Positions 8,747-18,186 of a stretch of DNA of 64,000 nt are shown here, piece by piece; position 1 is the first letter of the stretch; the number at the start of each line of letters is the position of its first letter. This DNA is from Clostridium algidicarnis DSM 15099 (GTDB lineage: Bacteria; Bacillota; Clostridia; Clostridiales; Clostridiaceae). Under the pieces are notes generated by a model. The model searched no databases, was not told the DNA's origin, and saw nothing but the letters and a program-made list of their open reading frames with translations. Location of the stretch: contig NZ_PTIS01000001.1 of assembly GCF_002934235.1 (NCBI RefSeq), forward strand, positions 1-64,000, given 5' to 3'. Both the position numbers and the translations under genes were made by a program.

Positions 8747-9589
8747 GTGAATATTGATTTTCCGTTAGAAAAGGCAGTAATAAAGAGATATAGCGTAAGA
8801 AACTATGATGAGAAAGAAATTGAAGCAGATAAAAAGATCCAAATAGAATCATTTGTAAATTCTTTGGATAATCCTTTTGGAAAGAAGGTGAATTTTCATT
8901 ATCTTGATAACAAAGGAATGGAAAGTGGAAAGGCACTTGGAACTTATGGTGTCATTAAGGGAGCAAGGCAATATATTGGAACTACTATAAAATTAGAGCC
9001 AATGGCATTAGAAGCACTAGGGTATGAACTTGAATCTGTGATTCTTTATTTAGCTCATCTTGGCATTGGGACTTGTTGGTTAGGTGGAACATTTAATCGT
9101 AAAGGATTTGCAAAAGCAATGAATATAGGAGAAGATGAAATATTTCCAATCATAACACCCTATGGTTATGCTGCTACGAAGAAACATTTGAAAGAAATTA
9201 TGATGAGAAAAACAATTTCAGCAGACCAGCGTAAAGAATGGGATATGTTATTTTATAAAGATGACTTTAATTCAACTCTTACCAAAGAAGAGGCTAAAGA
9301 CTTAGAATTTCCTCTAGAAATGGTTCGTTTGGCACCATCGGCATCAAATAAGCAACCTTGGAGAATTCTATTAAAAGATAATTCATGTCACTTTTATGAA
9401 TATAAAGAACCAGGATACAGTGATAGATTTCAATATGATATTCAAAGAGTTGATATAGGCATTGCAGCAGCACACTTTGATCATGCGGTTAAAGAAAAAG
9501 GACTTAAAGGTTCTTTTGATATAACATGTGAACCAGAATTAAAATTGCCAGAGAATATGGAGTATGTATTCTCTTGGACTAGAGAATAA
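8747..9589 (+). CDS. Nitroreductase-family protein (TM1586-type, duplicated domain)
   Basis: This 280-aa flavoenzyme fits the putative TM nitroreductase family, which has two tandem nitroreductase halves in one chain. The first half opens with AVIKRYSVRNYDEKEI and contains LAHLGIGTCWLGGTFN. The second has MVRLAPSASNKQPWRI, an FMN-contact motif, and RVDIGIAAAHFDHA. It would reduce nitro or quinone substrates with NAD(P)H. The start is GTG, 7 nt after GAAAGGGG. It is divergent from the Cys-rich HxlR regulator, which is likely its repressor. No partner gene shares the transcript except possibly the peroxiredoxin 87 nt downstream. Confidence 0.88.
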   Translation: MNIDFPLEKAVIKRYSVRNYDEKEIEADKKIQIESFVNSLDNPFGKKVNFHYLDNKGMESGKALGTYGVIKGARQYIGTTIKLEPMALEALGYELESVILYLAHLGIGTCWLGGTFNRKGFAKAMNIGEDEIFPIITPYGYAATKKHLKEIMMRKTISADQRKEWDMLFYKDDFNSTLTKEEAKDLEFPLEMVRLAPSASNKQPWRILLKDNSCHFYEYKEPGYSDRFQYDIQRVDIGIAAAHFDHAVKEKGLKGSFDITCEPELKLPENMEYVFSWTRE

Positions 9590-9676
9590 AACATTATGAT
9601 TTATTAAAAAGTTAAATAATTTATAGAACTTTAGTTAATTTAAATGTATATTAAGATAAAGTGAGGAGATGGCAAA

Positions 9677-10138
9677 ATGGCTAGTATAGAATTAAATAAA
9701 GAAGCACCAGATTTTGAAATTTATGATTTTAAAGGAAATAAAATTAAGCTTTCTAATTTTAGAAAAATGAAAAATGTATTGGTGGTATTTAATAGAGGTT
9801 TTGCTTGACCTTTTTGCAAAAAGCATATGATGCAGTTGCATCAAGATTACAATGAGTTTATAAAAAGAGACACTGAAATAGTTGTACTAGGACCTGAAAA
9901 TGCAAAGGCTTTTAAAGCATACTTTGAAGAAAACGGTCTTGAATTTTATGGTATTCCAGATGAAAAGCATTCTGTGCTAGACCTATATGAGCAGAAAGTA
10001 AACTTACTTAAGCTAGGCCGAATGCCTGCACAGATGGTAATAGATAAAAATGGGATACTAAGATATGTACACTACGGAAGCTCTATGAAGGACATTCCTG
10101 AAAATGTGGAAATACTTCACCTTATAGATACATTGTAA
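9677..10138 (+). CDS. Selenocysteine-containing peroxiredoxin-like protein (in-frame UGA)
   Basis: ATG at 9677 follows GAGGAG. The frame runs to 10138 with one internal TGA at codon 44 (9806-9808), giving 153 aa if read through. Upstream residues are typical for a redoxin (LNKEAPDFEIYDFKGNKIKL, VVFNRGFA). The TGA is followed by P-F-C-K-K-H-M, so the site reads U-P-F-C where relatives have W-C-P-x-C. The TGA thus replaces the peroxidatic Cys. A hairpin lies right after it, as bacterial SECIS elements require. After the TGA the frame remains clean and family-like to the end (LGRMPAQMVIDKNGILRYVH). A thiol-dependent peroxidase role is inferred from the family. Standard gene calling would start it wrongly at 9827. 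Confidence 0.88.
9809..9842 (+). promoter_or_regulatory. Candidate SECIS element
   Basis: Directly after the TGA, GATGC (9829-9833) pairs with GCATC (9838-9842) around the loop AGTT, whose second base is G. The apical loop lies about 26 nt from the TGA, within the distance usual for bacterial SECIS hairpins. Confidence 0.6.
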
Positions 10139-10175
10139 ACACTTATATATCCATGAATTTATTTTTATAAAAAAC

Positions 10176-10227
10176 AAAGGGTGCGTTTTATACTAACTAT
10201 AAAAGTTAGTATTTAGCGCACCCTTTT
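10176..10227 (+). terminator. Terminator after selenoprotein gene
   Basis: AAAGGGTGCG / CGCACCCTTT outer arms and ACTAACT / AGTTAGT inner arms form a long hairpin ending in TTTT. Confidence 0.75.
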
Positions 10228-10282
10228 AGTATACTTATTTGAAATAATAACATTATAAAATGTCGAATTTTATGAATCAAAA

Positions 10283-10833
10283 ATGGTTAAAGCTATTGGC
10301 ATAGATTTAAGAGCTGATATTGCGAAAAAGTTTATGGAATATGATTATGAAGAATATAATTCAAAAGATAGTGGGATGTATGTAGCTTGGTTAACTCAGG
10401 ACGTAGATTATGTATTGAATAATGGAGTAAAACCTTTTTATATGATGCTTAATCAGATAATTTCAGTGATAGCATCGCTTATTGGAGCCACAATGATTCA
10501 TTGGTCATTTATTATTATTTTTCCAGTGAGCTTACTAGTAACCATGATTACTCCTAAATACCTAGCACCTCGTATGCAAAATGTAGCAGAGGATTATAGC
10601 CATGAGAGTGGTATCTTTACTAGTAAAATTAAGAATATCATGTTAGGATTTGGAGTGTTTTTATCAGAAAACTGTATAGATAAAATGAATATACAAATTG
10701 CTAAGTCTACCACAAACTTAGAGGATGGATTGTCAATAAGGTCCTGGAAGATCCAAAACTCACAGTAATTATGATAACTCATCAATTAACAGAGGAGACA
10801 AAAAAGAATCTAGATGAAGTTATATCTTTATGA
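10283..10833 (+). pseudogene. Remnant of an ABC exporter (membrane domain plus last residues of ATPase)
   Basis: The first part (to 10768) is a piece of an ABC-exporter membrane domain: AIGIDLRADIAKKFMEYDYE is the intracellular-loop region, followed by two hydrophobic segments. It lacks the usual first ~100 residues and any ribosome binding site. Just before its stop, a shifted frame reads KVLEDPKLTVIMITHQLTEE up to TGA at 10833. That is the H-loop region and C-terminus of the nucleotide-binding domain. Nearly the whole ATPase domain (Walker A, signature, Walker B) is therefore deleted. This is a dead gene made by at least one internal deletion and an N-terminal loss. Confidence 0.75.
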
Positions 10834-11014
10834 TTGAATACTAAACTACCTCAAAAGAGGCACTAAATAGTTGATTTCACTAGGTTAATCACGTTAATTT
10901 TCATTGACCATTTCAGAAATCTCATGGTACAATTTAACTAATGAAAAAGATTTTTATAATAACATTATATGTGTACATGTATAAGGTTTGATAAAAATAT
11001 ATAGTGAGGTTTAT

Positions 11015-11794
11015 ATGGATAAAGTGATATATGAAGAGGAAATTTTGGAATTGGCTCTTGACCTTGGAGAAATAATGCTGTCATGTGGTGCTGAAATAAG
11101 AAGAGTTGAGGATTCTATTACAAGAATTTGTAATGCATATCAGTTGGAAAATGTAAAAGTGTTTGCAATTACCTCATTGATTATAGCTTCGGCAAAATGT
11201 AATGATGGAAGAGTAGCAACGCAGATAAGAAGAGTAAAAATATATGGAACAAATCTTTCTAAAATTGAAGATGCTAATGCTTTGTCTAGATATATTTGTA
11301 AAAACAAGATTTCTACAGATGAAGTTAAGAAGGAACTTTTAAAAATTAAATCTCCAAAAAAACAAAATAAGCATATCCAATGGGATCTTTGCATAGGATA
11401 TCTTTGTGCAGCAGGAGGATTTACAGTTTTCTTTGGTGGAAATGGATGGGATGCCGTTGCTTCTTGTATTATTGCATTTTTAATGTTTCTTTTTGATACA
11501 TTTATAAAAAAACCAGATGTTAATCGTATTGTGTATACAGTATTTGTGTCTATTGTCATGGGGATTATTGCAATACTTTTTGTTAAGATAGGAATTGGTG
11601 TACATGTAGATAAGATTATGATTGGAGATATTATGCTCTTAATTCCTGCACTAGTATTAGTTAATTCTTTGAGAGCTATATTTTTGGGAGACACTATTGC
11701 AGGTATGATACAGCTGACAGAAGCTATTCTTATAGCTCTTTCCATTGCAGGTGGGTTTGCAATTGCGCTAGTTACTTTAGGAGGGATTTTATGA
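11015..11794 (+). CDS. ThrE-family exporter, large (DUF1212) subunit
   Basis: The 259-aa protein has a soluble N-terminal half with the family pattern LGEIMLSCGAEIRRVEDSI and a membrane half with about five hydrophobic helices. It corresponds to the N-terminal domain of threonine/serine exporter ThrE (PF06738), which in many Firmicutes is split into two genes as in YjjP/YjjB. I start at ATG 11015 because GTGAGG lies 5 nt upstream; a TTG nine codons earlier has no such site. It overlaps the next gene by 4 nt (ATGA), implying translational coupling. The substrate is not determined. Confidence 0.85.
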   Translation: MDKVIYEEEILELALDLGEIMLSCGAEIRRVEDSITRICNAYQLENVKVFAITSLIIASAKCNDGRVATQIRRVKIYGTNLSKIEDANALSRYICKNKISTDEVKKELLKIKSPKKQNKHIQWDLCIGYLCAAGGFTVFFGGNGWDAVASCIIAFLMFLFDTFIKKPDVNRIVYTVFVSIVMGIIAILFVKIGIGVHVDKIMIGDIMLLIPALVLVNSLRAIFLGDTIAGMIQLTEAILIALSIAGGFAIALVTLGGIL

Positions 11795-12237
11795 CACAAT
11801 CAGAAATAGTACAAATTATATCAGCTATAATAGGAACTATAGGATTTGGGTTATATTTTCGTGTAAAAAAGAAGAGACTATTGGTTGTTACATTTGGTGG
11901 TTTCATTGCCTGGGTTGTGTATCTTTTATGCTACCATTATACATATAACATTTTTATTTGCAATATGATTTCAGCTATTGTTGTAAGCATATATTCAGAG
12001 GTTATAGCAAGAATTTTGAAAGCACCTTCCACAGTTTTTATGTTGCCATCTCTTGTGCCATTATTGCCAGGGGGAGCTTTGTACTACACAATGAGCGGCA
12101 TTGTACAAGGAAATATAGGTATGATAGGTGAATATGGTTTACAGACGATCAAGACAACATTTGGCATTGCCTTTGGTGTACTTGTATCCACTGTGTTTAT
12201 TTACCGCTCCAAAAACAATAGAACCACTTCATATTGA
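11791..12237 (+). CDS. ThrE-family exporter, small (DUF3815-type) subunit
   Basis: The 148-aa membrane protein has about five hydrophobic segments and the conserved PSTVFMLPSLVPLLPGGALY motif of the C-terminal ThrE half (ThrE_2, YjjB-like). The gene overlaps its partner by ATGA and probably forms a heteromeric transporter with it. It ends 38 nt before the tryptophan leader promoter, but no terminator is visible between them. Confidence 0.85.
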   Translation: MTQSEIVQIISAIIGTIGFGLYFRVKKKRLLVVTFGGFIAWVVYLLCYHYTYNIFICNMISAIVVSIYSEVIARILKAPSTVFMLPSLVPLLPGGALYYTMSGIVQGNIGMIGEYGLQTIKTTFGIAFGVLVSTVFIYRSKNNRTTSY

Positions 12238-12274
12238 TAACATTTAAAGAATGAAAAAAGTCGAATGAAAACTA

Positions 12275-12303
12275 TTGACAAGAATATATTTGTATATTAT
12301 GAT
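12275..12303 (+). promoter_or_regulatory. Promoter of the tryptophan operon
   Basis: TTGACA at 12275-12280 and TATGAT at 12298-12303 are separated by 17 nt. Transcription would begin near 12310, at the start of the T-box leader. Confidence 0.65.
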
Positions 12304-12554
12304 TATGAAAACATAGTTAGTAAATTCATTGATTGGGAAAAGTAAGCAATTCTTGAAGGTTTAGAGAGTCGGGGACGGTGGAATCCTGATACGGAAAGGT
12401 TGTTGAATGGTTCCATGAGAAGCGGTGTTAAATCTTAGGAGAGTACCACTAGCCGAGTGTCTTACGTTATAAAGACGGGGTATCGAGATATTAGTATTTC
12501 CGTACCTTAAGAGTGAGATAGGAAACTATCTATATTAGGTGGCAAAGCGATTAT

Positions 12555-12592
12555 AACATTTCGTCCTAGATTAGGATTGGAATGTTTTTTTT
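12555..12592 (+). terminator. First conditional terminator of trp T-box
   Basis: ACATTTCGTCCTA pairs with TAGGATTGGAATGT and is followed by an uninterrupted T-run. The 5' arm also belongs to the alternative antiterminator with the first T-box bulge. Confidence 0.75.
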
Positions 12593-12641
12593 GTTACAAA
12601 TGTAGATTACTATCTAAACAAGGTGGCAACACGGAATGTTA

Positions 12642-12680
12642 AGCATTTCGTCCTTATATTGAGGATGAGGTGCTTTTTTT
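12642..12680 (+). terminator. Second conditional terminator of trp T-box
   Basis: AGCATTTCGTCCT pairs with AGGATGAGGTGCT and is followed by seven T, 28 nt before the trpE start codon. Confidence 0.75.
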
Positions 12681-12707
12681 GTACTTAAAAAAGGGGGGTA
12701 TTAGAGT

Positions 12708-13807
12708 ATGTATCCAGATTATGAAGAATTCAAAAGATTAAGTAAAGAAGGAAAAATGGTTTCTATTTCATTAGAGATAGATGGAGATATTGAAACTCCT
12801 ATTTCTTTATTTAACAAGCTATGCAAAGAAAAGAAGGCATTTCTATTGGAAGGTGTTGAAGGAGGAAGCAGGTGGGGAAGATACTCTTATATAGGCAGAA
12901 ATCCTTTTATAGAAATCATAGCTTATGACCATAACATTACAATAATTAAAGATGATGAAATAATAAATAGAAGGGGTGATGCTCTTCTTATATTACAAGA
13001 AATTATGGATGAATATAAGATGGTTTCAATAGAAGGTATGGATAATTTTATAGGTGGCGCAGTAGGATTTATTGGTTATGATTTAATAAAAAATATCTGT
13101 GGAATAGAAAACATAAATAAGGACAGCATAAGAACTCCGGATTTACATCTTTTAATAACTAAAGATATTATTATCTATGACCATTTGAAGCAAAAGATAA
13201 AGATTGTCACAAATGTAAAAATAGAAAACTCGTTGAAAGAAATATATGAACAAGGCTTAATAAAATTACAATCAATAAAAAAAGAAATAATAGAAACAAA
13301 GGTTTCTTTAGAAAAAGATACCGAAGCAACTTTTGAAGAAATTAAGTATACAAGCAATGAAACAAAGGAAAACTTTATGGAAAATGTTTTAAAAGCTACG
13401 GAACAGTTAAGGTAGATCAATTTATGAAGATACAAAAGTATTCCCATGTAATGCATATTGTGTCTCATGTAGTAGGAAAGATGAAAAAAGGTTTAAATGC
13501 TTATGATGCTTTAAGGATTTGCGCACCTGCAGGAACTGTATCTGGAGCACCGAAGGTAAGGGCTTTAGAGATTATAGAGGAATTTGAGAATGAAAAAAGA
13601 GGGATATATGCAGGTGCTATAGGATACTTAGGATTTAATGGAAGTATGGATACTTGTATTGCCATAAGGACTATAGTATTTAAAGATAATATGGCATATA
13701 TACAAGCAGGTGCAGGAATTGTTGAAGATTCAAATCCTGAAAGTGAATACGAGGAAACTTTAAACAAAGCAAGAGCCCTTATGGAATGTATTAGAAAAGG
13801 AGTGTAG
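12708..13807 (+). pseudogene. trpE: Anthranilate synthase component I, disrupted by internal deletion and frameshift
   Basis: ATG at 12708 follows AAGGGGGG. The first 231 residues are a normal TrpE N-terminus (FLLEGVEGGSRWGRYSYIGR, GGAVGFIGYD). After FMENVLKA the sequence jumps to [20 protein letters not shown] in another frame, with a stop at 13413-13415 in the original frame. It then continues normally ([37 protein letters not shown]) to 13807. By comparison with the family about 115-125 residues are missing, including the TRPIAGTRxRG and MLVDLGRND region with catalytic and Mg/chorismate-binding residues. Neither fragment can be active. trpG, normally next, is also absent. Confidence 0.9.
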
Positions 13808-13810
13808 AGT

Positions 13811-14827
13811 ATGCAATTGGCAATAGATAAAGTTATAAATTATAAAGATTTAACTGAAAATGAAATGATTCGGGTGATGAGTATAATCATGGAAGGTAAG
13901 GCTACCCCATCACAAATAGGAGGTTTTCTTACAGCACTTCGCATGAAGGGAGAGACTCTTGAAGAAATCACTGGTGCAGTTAAAGTTATGAGGGACAAAT
14001 CTATAAAAATTGAAACAAATAATAGATATACAGTAGATACTTGTGGCACAGGTGGGGATAAAAGCAATACATTTAATATATCAACAGCAGCAGCTTTTGT
14101 AGCAGCAGCATCATCTTTGACTATTGTAAAACATGGAAATAGATCTGTTTCAAGCAAATGTGGTAGTGCAGATGTACTTGAAAGTTTAGGTGTTAATATT
14201 AATCTTTCACCTTTGGATGTTAAAAGGTGTATAGATGAGTTACAAATAGGCTTTATATTTGCTCCAAATTTTCATCAAACTATGAAACATGCTGTAGATT
14301 CTCGTAGAGAATTAGGAATTAGAACTATATTTAATGTTTTAGGTCCATTGACTAATCCATCAAATCCTAAAGGTCAAGTGCTAGGTGTGTTTGATGAAGA
14401 TCTTACATCTACATTGATAAGAGTGCTAATGGAATTAGGTTTAGAAAGGGGGATGGTAGTACATGGTATGGATGGATTAGATGAGATAACTATTACTACA
14501 AAAACAAAGGTAGCAGAATTAAAAGACGGAAAAATAAAGGAATATTATTTAAATCCAAAGGATTATGGCATAACATTTGGAAAGTTAGAAGAAATAACAG
14601 GGGGAGATCCAAAAGAAAATGCTAGAATTTTATTAGATGTGTTAAAGGGTGAAAAGGGTCCTAGGCGCGATATGGTTTTGTTAAATGCAGGTGCAACTAT
14701 GTATGTAGGAAATGTAGTAAGTACTTTAGGTGAAGGAATAGAAAAGTCAAGGGAAATGATAGACAAAGGATTTGCATTAGATAAATTAAATCAATTAATT
14801 AATCTTAGTCAGGAGATGAAGCAATGA
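13811..14827 (+). CDS. trpD: Anthranilate phosphoribosyltransferase
   Basis: The 338-aa enzyme transfers phosphoribose from PRPP to anthranilate. The PRPP-binding DTCGTGGDKSNTFNIST is at residues ~75-91, and KHGNRSVSSKCGSADVLE and FAPNFHQTMKHA follow as in the family. The start lies 3 nt after the trpE stop, with GGAGTGTAGAGT as ribosome binding site overlapping the trpE end. The stop overlaps the trpC start. No fused glutaminase (TrpG) domain is present. The gene is intact although trpE is not. Confidence 0.97.
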   Translation: MQLAIDKVINYKDLTENEMIRVMSIIMEGKATPSQIGGFLTALRMKGETLEEITGAVKVMRDKSIKIETNNRYTVDTCGTGGDKSNTFNISTAAAFVAAASSLTIVKHGNRSVSSKCGSADVLESLGVNINLSPLDVKRCIDELQIGFIFAPNFHQTMKHAVDSRRELGIRTIFNVLGPLTNPSNPKGQVLGVFDEDLTSTLIRVLMELGLERGMVVHGMDGLDEITITTKTKVAELKDGKIKEYYLNPKDYGITFGKLEEITGGDPKENARILLDVLKGEKGPRRDMVLLNAGATMYVGNVVSTLGEGIEKSREMIDKGFALDKLNQLINLSQEMKQ

Positions 14828-15597
14828 TATTAGATAAGATTGTGTCATCAAGAAGGAAAAGGTTAGAAATAGAAAAATCTATTATGTCTATTGAAGATTT
14901 AAAAAAACAAATTACAAATGTAGATACTAGAGATTTTAAAAGGGCTATAAAAAGAAATGGAAGATTAAACATAATAGGAGAGGTAAAAAAGGCATCGCCA
15001 TCAAAGGGAATTATAAGAGAAGATTTCAATCCTGCGGATATAAGTAGGATTTATGATGAAAATAAAATAGATGCAATTTCCGTATTGACTGAAGAGGAGT
15101 TCTTCTTAGGGAATGGTGAGTATTTATCCCTAGTAAAGAAGGAAACGAGAGTACCCATTCTAAGAAAGGATTTTATCATTGATTTATATCAAATATATCA
15201 GTCTAAATTTTTAGGCGCAGATGCTATTTTGCTTATTGGAGCTCTTTTAACTAAAAAACAATTAGTAGAGTTCCAAAAGGTAGCCAAAGACATTAATCTT
15301 CAATGTCTAGTAGAAGTCCATAATTTAAAAGAATTAGAAAAGGTACTAGAGACAAGTGCTAATATAATTGGAATTAACAATAGAAATTTAAATACATTTA
15401 AGGTTGATATTGAAACTACAGAAAAATTAATACATCATCTACCAAAGGATATTGTAGTTGTTAGTGAAAGTGGTATTTCCAAAAGAAAGGATATGAAATA
15501 TCTAGAAGATGCAGGGGTAGATGGGGTTCTGATTGGAGAGGCGTTTATGAATACTATTTCTATAAAGGATAAGATAAAAGAATTAAGAGGTGAATGA
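14824..15597 (+). CDS. trpC: Indole-3-glycerol-phosphate synthase
   Basis: The 257-aa TIM-barrel enzyme shows IIGEVKKASPSKGII (catalytic Lys and phosphate loop), VPILRKDFIID, VEVHNLKELEKV, IGINNRNLNTF and VVSESGIS, all standard for TrpC. It overlaps trpD by 4 nt (ATGA). It converts CdRP to indole-glycerol-phosphate in the cytoplasm. Confidence 0.97.
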   Translation: MILDKIVSSRRKRLEIEKSIMSIEDLKKQITNVDTRDFKRAIKRNGRLNIIGEVKKASPSKGIIREDFNPADISRIYDENKIDAISVLTEEEFFLGNGEYLSLVKKETRVPILRKDFIIDLYQIYQSKFLGADAILLIGALLTKKQLVEFQKVAKDINLQCLVEVHNLKELEKVLETSANIIGINNRNLNTFKVDIETTEKLIHHLPKDIVVVSESGISKRKDMKYLEDAGVDGVLIGEAFMNTISIKDKIKELRGE

Positions 15598-15598
15598 T

Positions 15599-16201
15599 TT
15601 GGTAGAAATAAAGATTTGTGGATTGAGAAGAGCTGAAGATATAGACTATGCAAATATATTAAAGCCAGAATATATAGGTTTTGTATTTGCAAAAAGTAAA
15701 AGGCAGATTGATCCTTATGTTGCAAGACAATTAATAGGTGGTCTTGATAAAAGTATAAAAAAGGTTGGTGTATTTCTAAATCATTCTATAAAAGAAGTTA
15801 AAGAAATAGAAAGACTTTGCAATCTTGACGTACTTCAATTTCACGGAGATGAAGACATTGAGTATTGTAATAATTTTGAAACAGAAGTATGGAAAGCTTT
15901 TCTTATTAAAGATGAAAAGAGCTTAGAGCTATTAGAAAAGTATAAGGTGAGTAAATATGTTTTGGATACCTATATAGAAGGAGCGGCAGGAGGGACAGGA
16001 CAACAGTTTAATTGGAAGTTAGCTACAACCATTGGTAAAACTAAATCTATAGTTTTAGCTGGAGGATTATTCCCGGAAAATATAAAAAAAGCAATAGAAA
16101 TAGTTAAGCCTGCTATAGTAGATGTAAGCTCTGGAGTAGAGACTAATGGAGTTAAAGATTTTGAAAAAATAAAACAATTAATAAAAAAGATAAGGGGTTG
16201 A
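15599..16201 (+). CDS. trpF: Phosphoribosylanthranilate isomerase
   Basis: The ~200-aa protein has the TrpF motifs [11 protein letters not shown] (catalytic Cys), [46 protein letters not shown] and [12 protein letters not shown] prefer TTG at 15599 as start because AAGAGGTG at 15585-15592 is correctly spaced from it and the family normally begins VKIKICGLR. An in-frame GTG at 15590 overlaps that binding site. The gene follows trpC by one base. Confidence 0.95.
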   Translation: MVEIKICGLRRAEDIDYANILKPEYIGFVFAKSKRQIDPYVARQLIGGLDKSIKKVGVFLNHSIKEVKEIERLCNLDVLQFHGDEDIEYCNNFETEVWKAFLIKDEKSLELLEKYKVSKYVLDTYIEGAAGGTGQQFNWKLATTIGKTKSIVLAGGLFPENIKKAIEIVKPAIVDVSSGVETNGVKDFEKIKQLIKKIRG

Positions 16202-16206
16202 TTTAT

Positions 16207-17388
16207 ATGAATACAAGGTTTGGACAATTCGGAGGGCAGTTTGTACCTGAAACTTTAATGAATCCATTGATTGAACTAGAAAAGGCGTTTACTAAGATAA
16301 AAGAAAATGAAGATTTCAAAAAGGAATATATGTATTATTGTAATGAGTATTCTGGGAGACCCACTCCATTATATTATGCGGAAAATCTAACTAAAAAGCT
16401 AGGTGGAGGCAAGATTTATCTAAAGAGAGAGGATTTAAATCATACGGGTGCTCATAAGATAAATAATGTAATAGGTCAAGTTCTTCTTGCAAGGAGAATG
16501 GGTAAAAAGAAGGTAATAGCAGAAACCGGTGCAGGACAGCATGGTCTAGCTACAGCTACTATTTGTGCTATGTTCGATATTCCCTGCGAAGTGTTTATGG
16601 GACAAGAGGATATAGAAAGACAAGGCTTAAATGTTTTAAAGATGAAGATGTTAGGGGCTAAAGTAAACTCTGTAACATCTGGTACAAAAACCTTGAAGGA
16701 TGCTACAAATGAGGCTATTAGACATTGGGCTGCTAATCCGGAAGATACCTTTTATGTAATTGGATCTGTAGTAGGACCTCACCCTTATCCTACAATGGTA
16801 AGAGATTTTCAAAGAATTATAGGGGATGAAGTGAAGAAACAAATTATAGAAAAGGAAGGTAGACTACCTGATTATTTAATAGCTTGTGTAGGTGGAGGTA
16901 GTAATGCTATGGGTTTATTTTATCCATTTATTGAAGACAAAGTAGAGATGTATGGAGTTGAGGCAGGAGGAAAAGGAATAGATACAGAATATCATGCAGC
17001 TACTATTTCTAAAGGGCGCCTAGGAATTATACATGGAATGATGACTTATTTGCTGCAGGATGAACACGGACAAATAAAGCCAGTTTACTCCATATCCGCA
17101 GGGCTTGACTATCCTGGAATTGGACCAGAACATGCTTATTTTCATTCTATTAACAGAATTAAGTATGTAGCCATAAATGATGATGAAGCTATAGAAGCTT
17201 TTCAATACTTGACTAAGGTAGAAGGAATTATACCTGCATTAGAAAGTGCTCATGCCATAGCTTATTTAATGAAATTTGCTAAAGAAACAAAAAAAGATGA
17301 TATTATTGTATTGAATTTATCTGGAAGAGGAGATAAAGATATGGATACATTATCCAATATACTAGGGGGAATAAAAAATGGACAGTAG
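16207..17388 (+). CDS. trpB: Tryptophan synthase beta chain
   Basis: The 393-aa PLP enzyme carries the Lys motif [13 protein letters not shown], the substrate loop [12 protein letters not shown] and the phosphate-binding [10 protein letters not shown]. It condenses indole with serine and pairs with TrpA. Start is ATG 16207, 9 nt after AGGGG; a TTG three codons upstream is less likely. It overlaps trpA by 11 nt. Its length and motifs fit TrpB1. Confidence 0.97.
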   Translation: MNTRFGQFGGQFVPETLMNPLIELEKAFTKIKENEDFKKEYMYYCNEYSGRPTPLYYAENLTKKLGGGKIYLKREDLNHTGAHKINNVIGQVLLARRMGKKKVIAETGAGQHGLATATICAMFDIPCEVFMGQEDIERQGLNVLKMKMLGAKVNSVTSGTKTLKDATNEAIRHWAANPEDTFYVIGSVVGPHPYPTMVRDFQRIIGDEVKKQIIEKEGRLPDYLIACVGGGSNAMGLFYPFIEDKVEMYGVEAGGKGIDTEYHAATISKGRLGIIHGMMTYLLQDEHGQIKPVYSISAGLDYPGIGPEHAYFHSINRIKYVAINDDEAIEAFQYLTKVEGIIPALESAHAIAYLMKFAKETKKDDIIVLNLSGRGDKDMDTLSNILGGIKNGQ

Positions 17389-18175
17389 AATAAGTAGAAA
17401 GTTAAATAAACTTAAAGAAGAGAAAAGAAAGGCCTTAATTACTTATATTGCAGCAGGAGACCCTAGCTTAGATAAAACTATGGAATTAGTTTTGACCATG
17501 GAAAAGGCAGGAGCAGATATTATGGAACTAGGTATTCCATATTCAGATCCTTTAGCAGATGGACCTGTTATACAACGGGCTTCAATAAGAGCTTTAAGTA
17601 AGGGAATTAATATAGATTATATTTTTTCAATGGTCTTAAATCTAAGATGTAAAACAGAAATTCCTTTAGTTTTTTTGATATATTATAATACGATTTTTTC
17701 ATATGGAATAGAAGAATTTTTAAATAGATGCAAAGAGTGCGGGATAGATGGTTTGATTATTCCAGATCTTCCTTTAGAGGAAAGAAAAATATTAAATGAA
17801 ATGATGAAAGATTATCCTATTGATTTAATAGCTTTAGTTGCCCCAACTTCTAATAATCGAATAAAAGAAATAGTGGAAGGCAGCAGTGGCTTTATTTATT
17901 GTATTTCGTCTAAAGGAGTTACTGGCACTAGGGAAACTTTTGACGAAGAATTGAAAGCTTTTATGGAGGATGTACGGAGATATTCAAAGATTCCTTTAGC
18001 TATTGGTTTTGGAATATCAGATGCAAAAAGTGTAAGAAATCTAAAGGATTTAGCAGATGGATTGATAGTTGGTAGTGCAATTATTAAAGAAATAGAAAAA
18101 GGAATAGAACTAGGGAATATAGAAGGAAGGGTTTTTGAATTTGTAAAAAGCTTAAGGGAAGCAATAGATGAATAG
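17378..18175 (+). CDS. trpA: Tryptophan synthase alpha chain
   Basis: The 265-aa TIM barrel shows the catalytic pair: Glu in [18 protein letters not shown] and Asp in [11 protein letters not shown]. The phosphate-binding region SSKGVTGTR and the closing [10 protein letters not shown] are also present. It cleaves indole-glycerol-phosphate and channels indole to TrpB. The start lies inside the end of trpB. Confidence 0.97.
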   Translation: MDSRISRKLNKLKEEKRKALITYIAAGDPSLDKTMELVLTMEKAGADIMELGIPYSDPLADGPVIQRASIRALSKGINIDYIFSMVLNLRCKTEIPLVFLIYYNTIFSYGIEEFLNRCKECGIDGLIIPDLPLEERKILNEMMKDYPIDLIALVAPTSNNRIKEIVEGSSGFIYCISSKGVTGTRETFDEELKAFMEDVRRYSKIPLAIGFGISDAKSVRNLKDLADGLIVGSAIIKEIEKGIELGNIEGRVFEFVKSLREAIDE

Positions 18176-18186
18176 GGGGTAGGAAG

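Larger units (their letters stand above)
12310..12692 (+). promoter_or_regulatory. tRNA-Trp T-box leader with duplicated antiterminator/terminator module
   Basis: Stem I begins around the AGAGAGTCGGGG element (12364). A TGG in TTGAATGGTTCC (12408-12410) is the best candidate specifier codon, matching tryptophan. Two T-box bulges follow, AGGTGGCAAAGCG (from 12537) and AGGTGGCAACACGG (from 12621). In both the TGGC complements the GCCA end expected of tRNA-Trp. Each is followed by its own terminator: ACATTTCGTCCTA / TAGGATTGGAATGT plus eight T, and AGCATTTCGTCCT / AGGATGAGGTGCT plus seven T. Only one stem I is visible. Partially duplicated T-boxes are known upstream of some clostridial trp genes. 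Confidence 0.88.

Noticed and set aside
11140..11799. Long minus-strand open frame (219 codons) opposite the ThrE-type gene
   Set aside because: It is the antisense of a well-supported membrane-protein gene, has no ribosome binding site and shows composition typical of a shadow frame.
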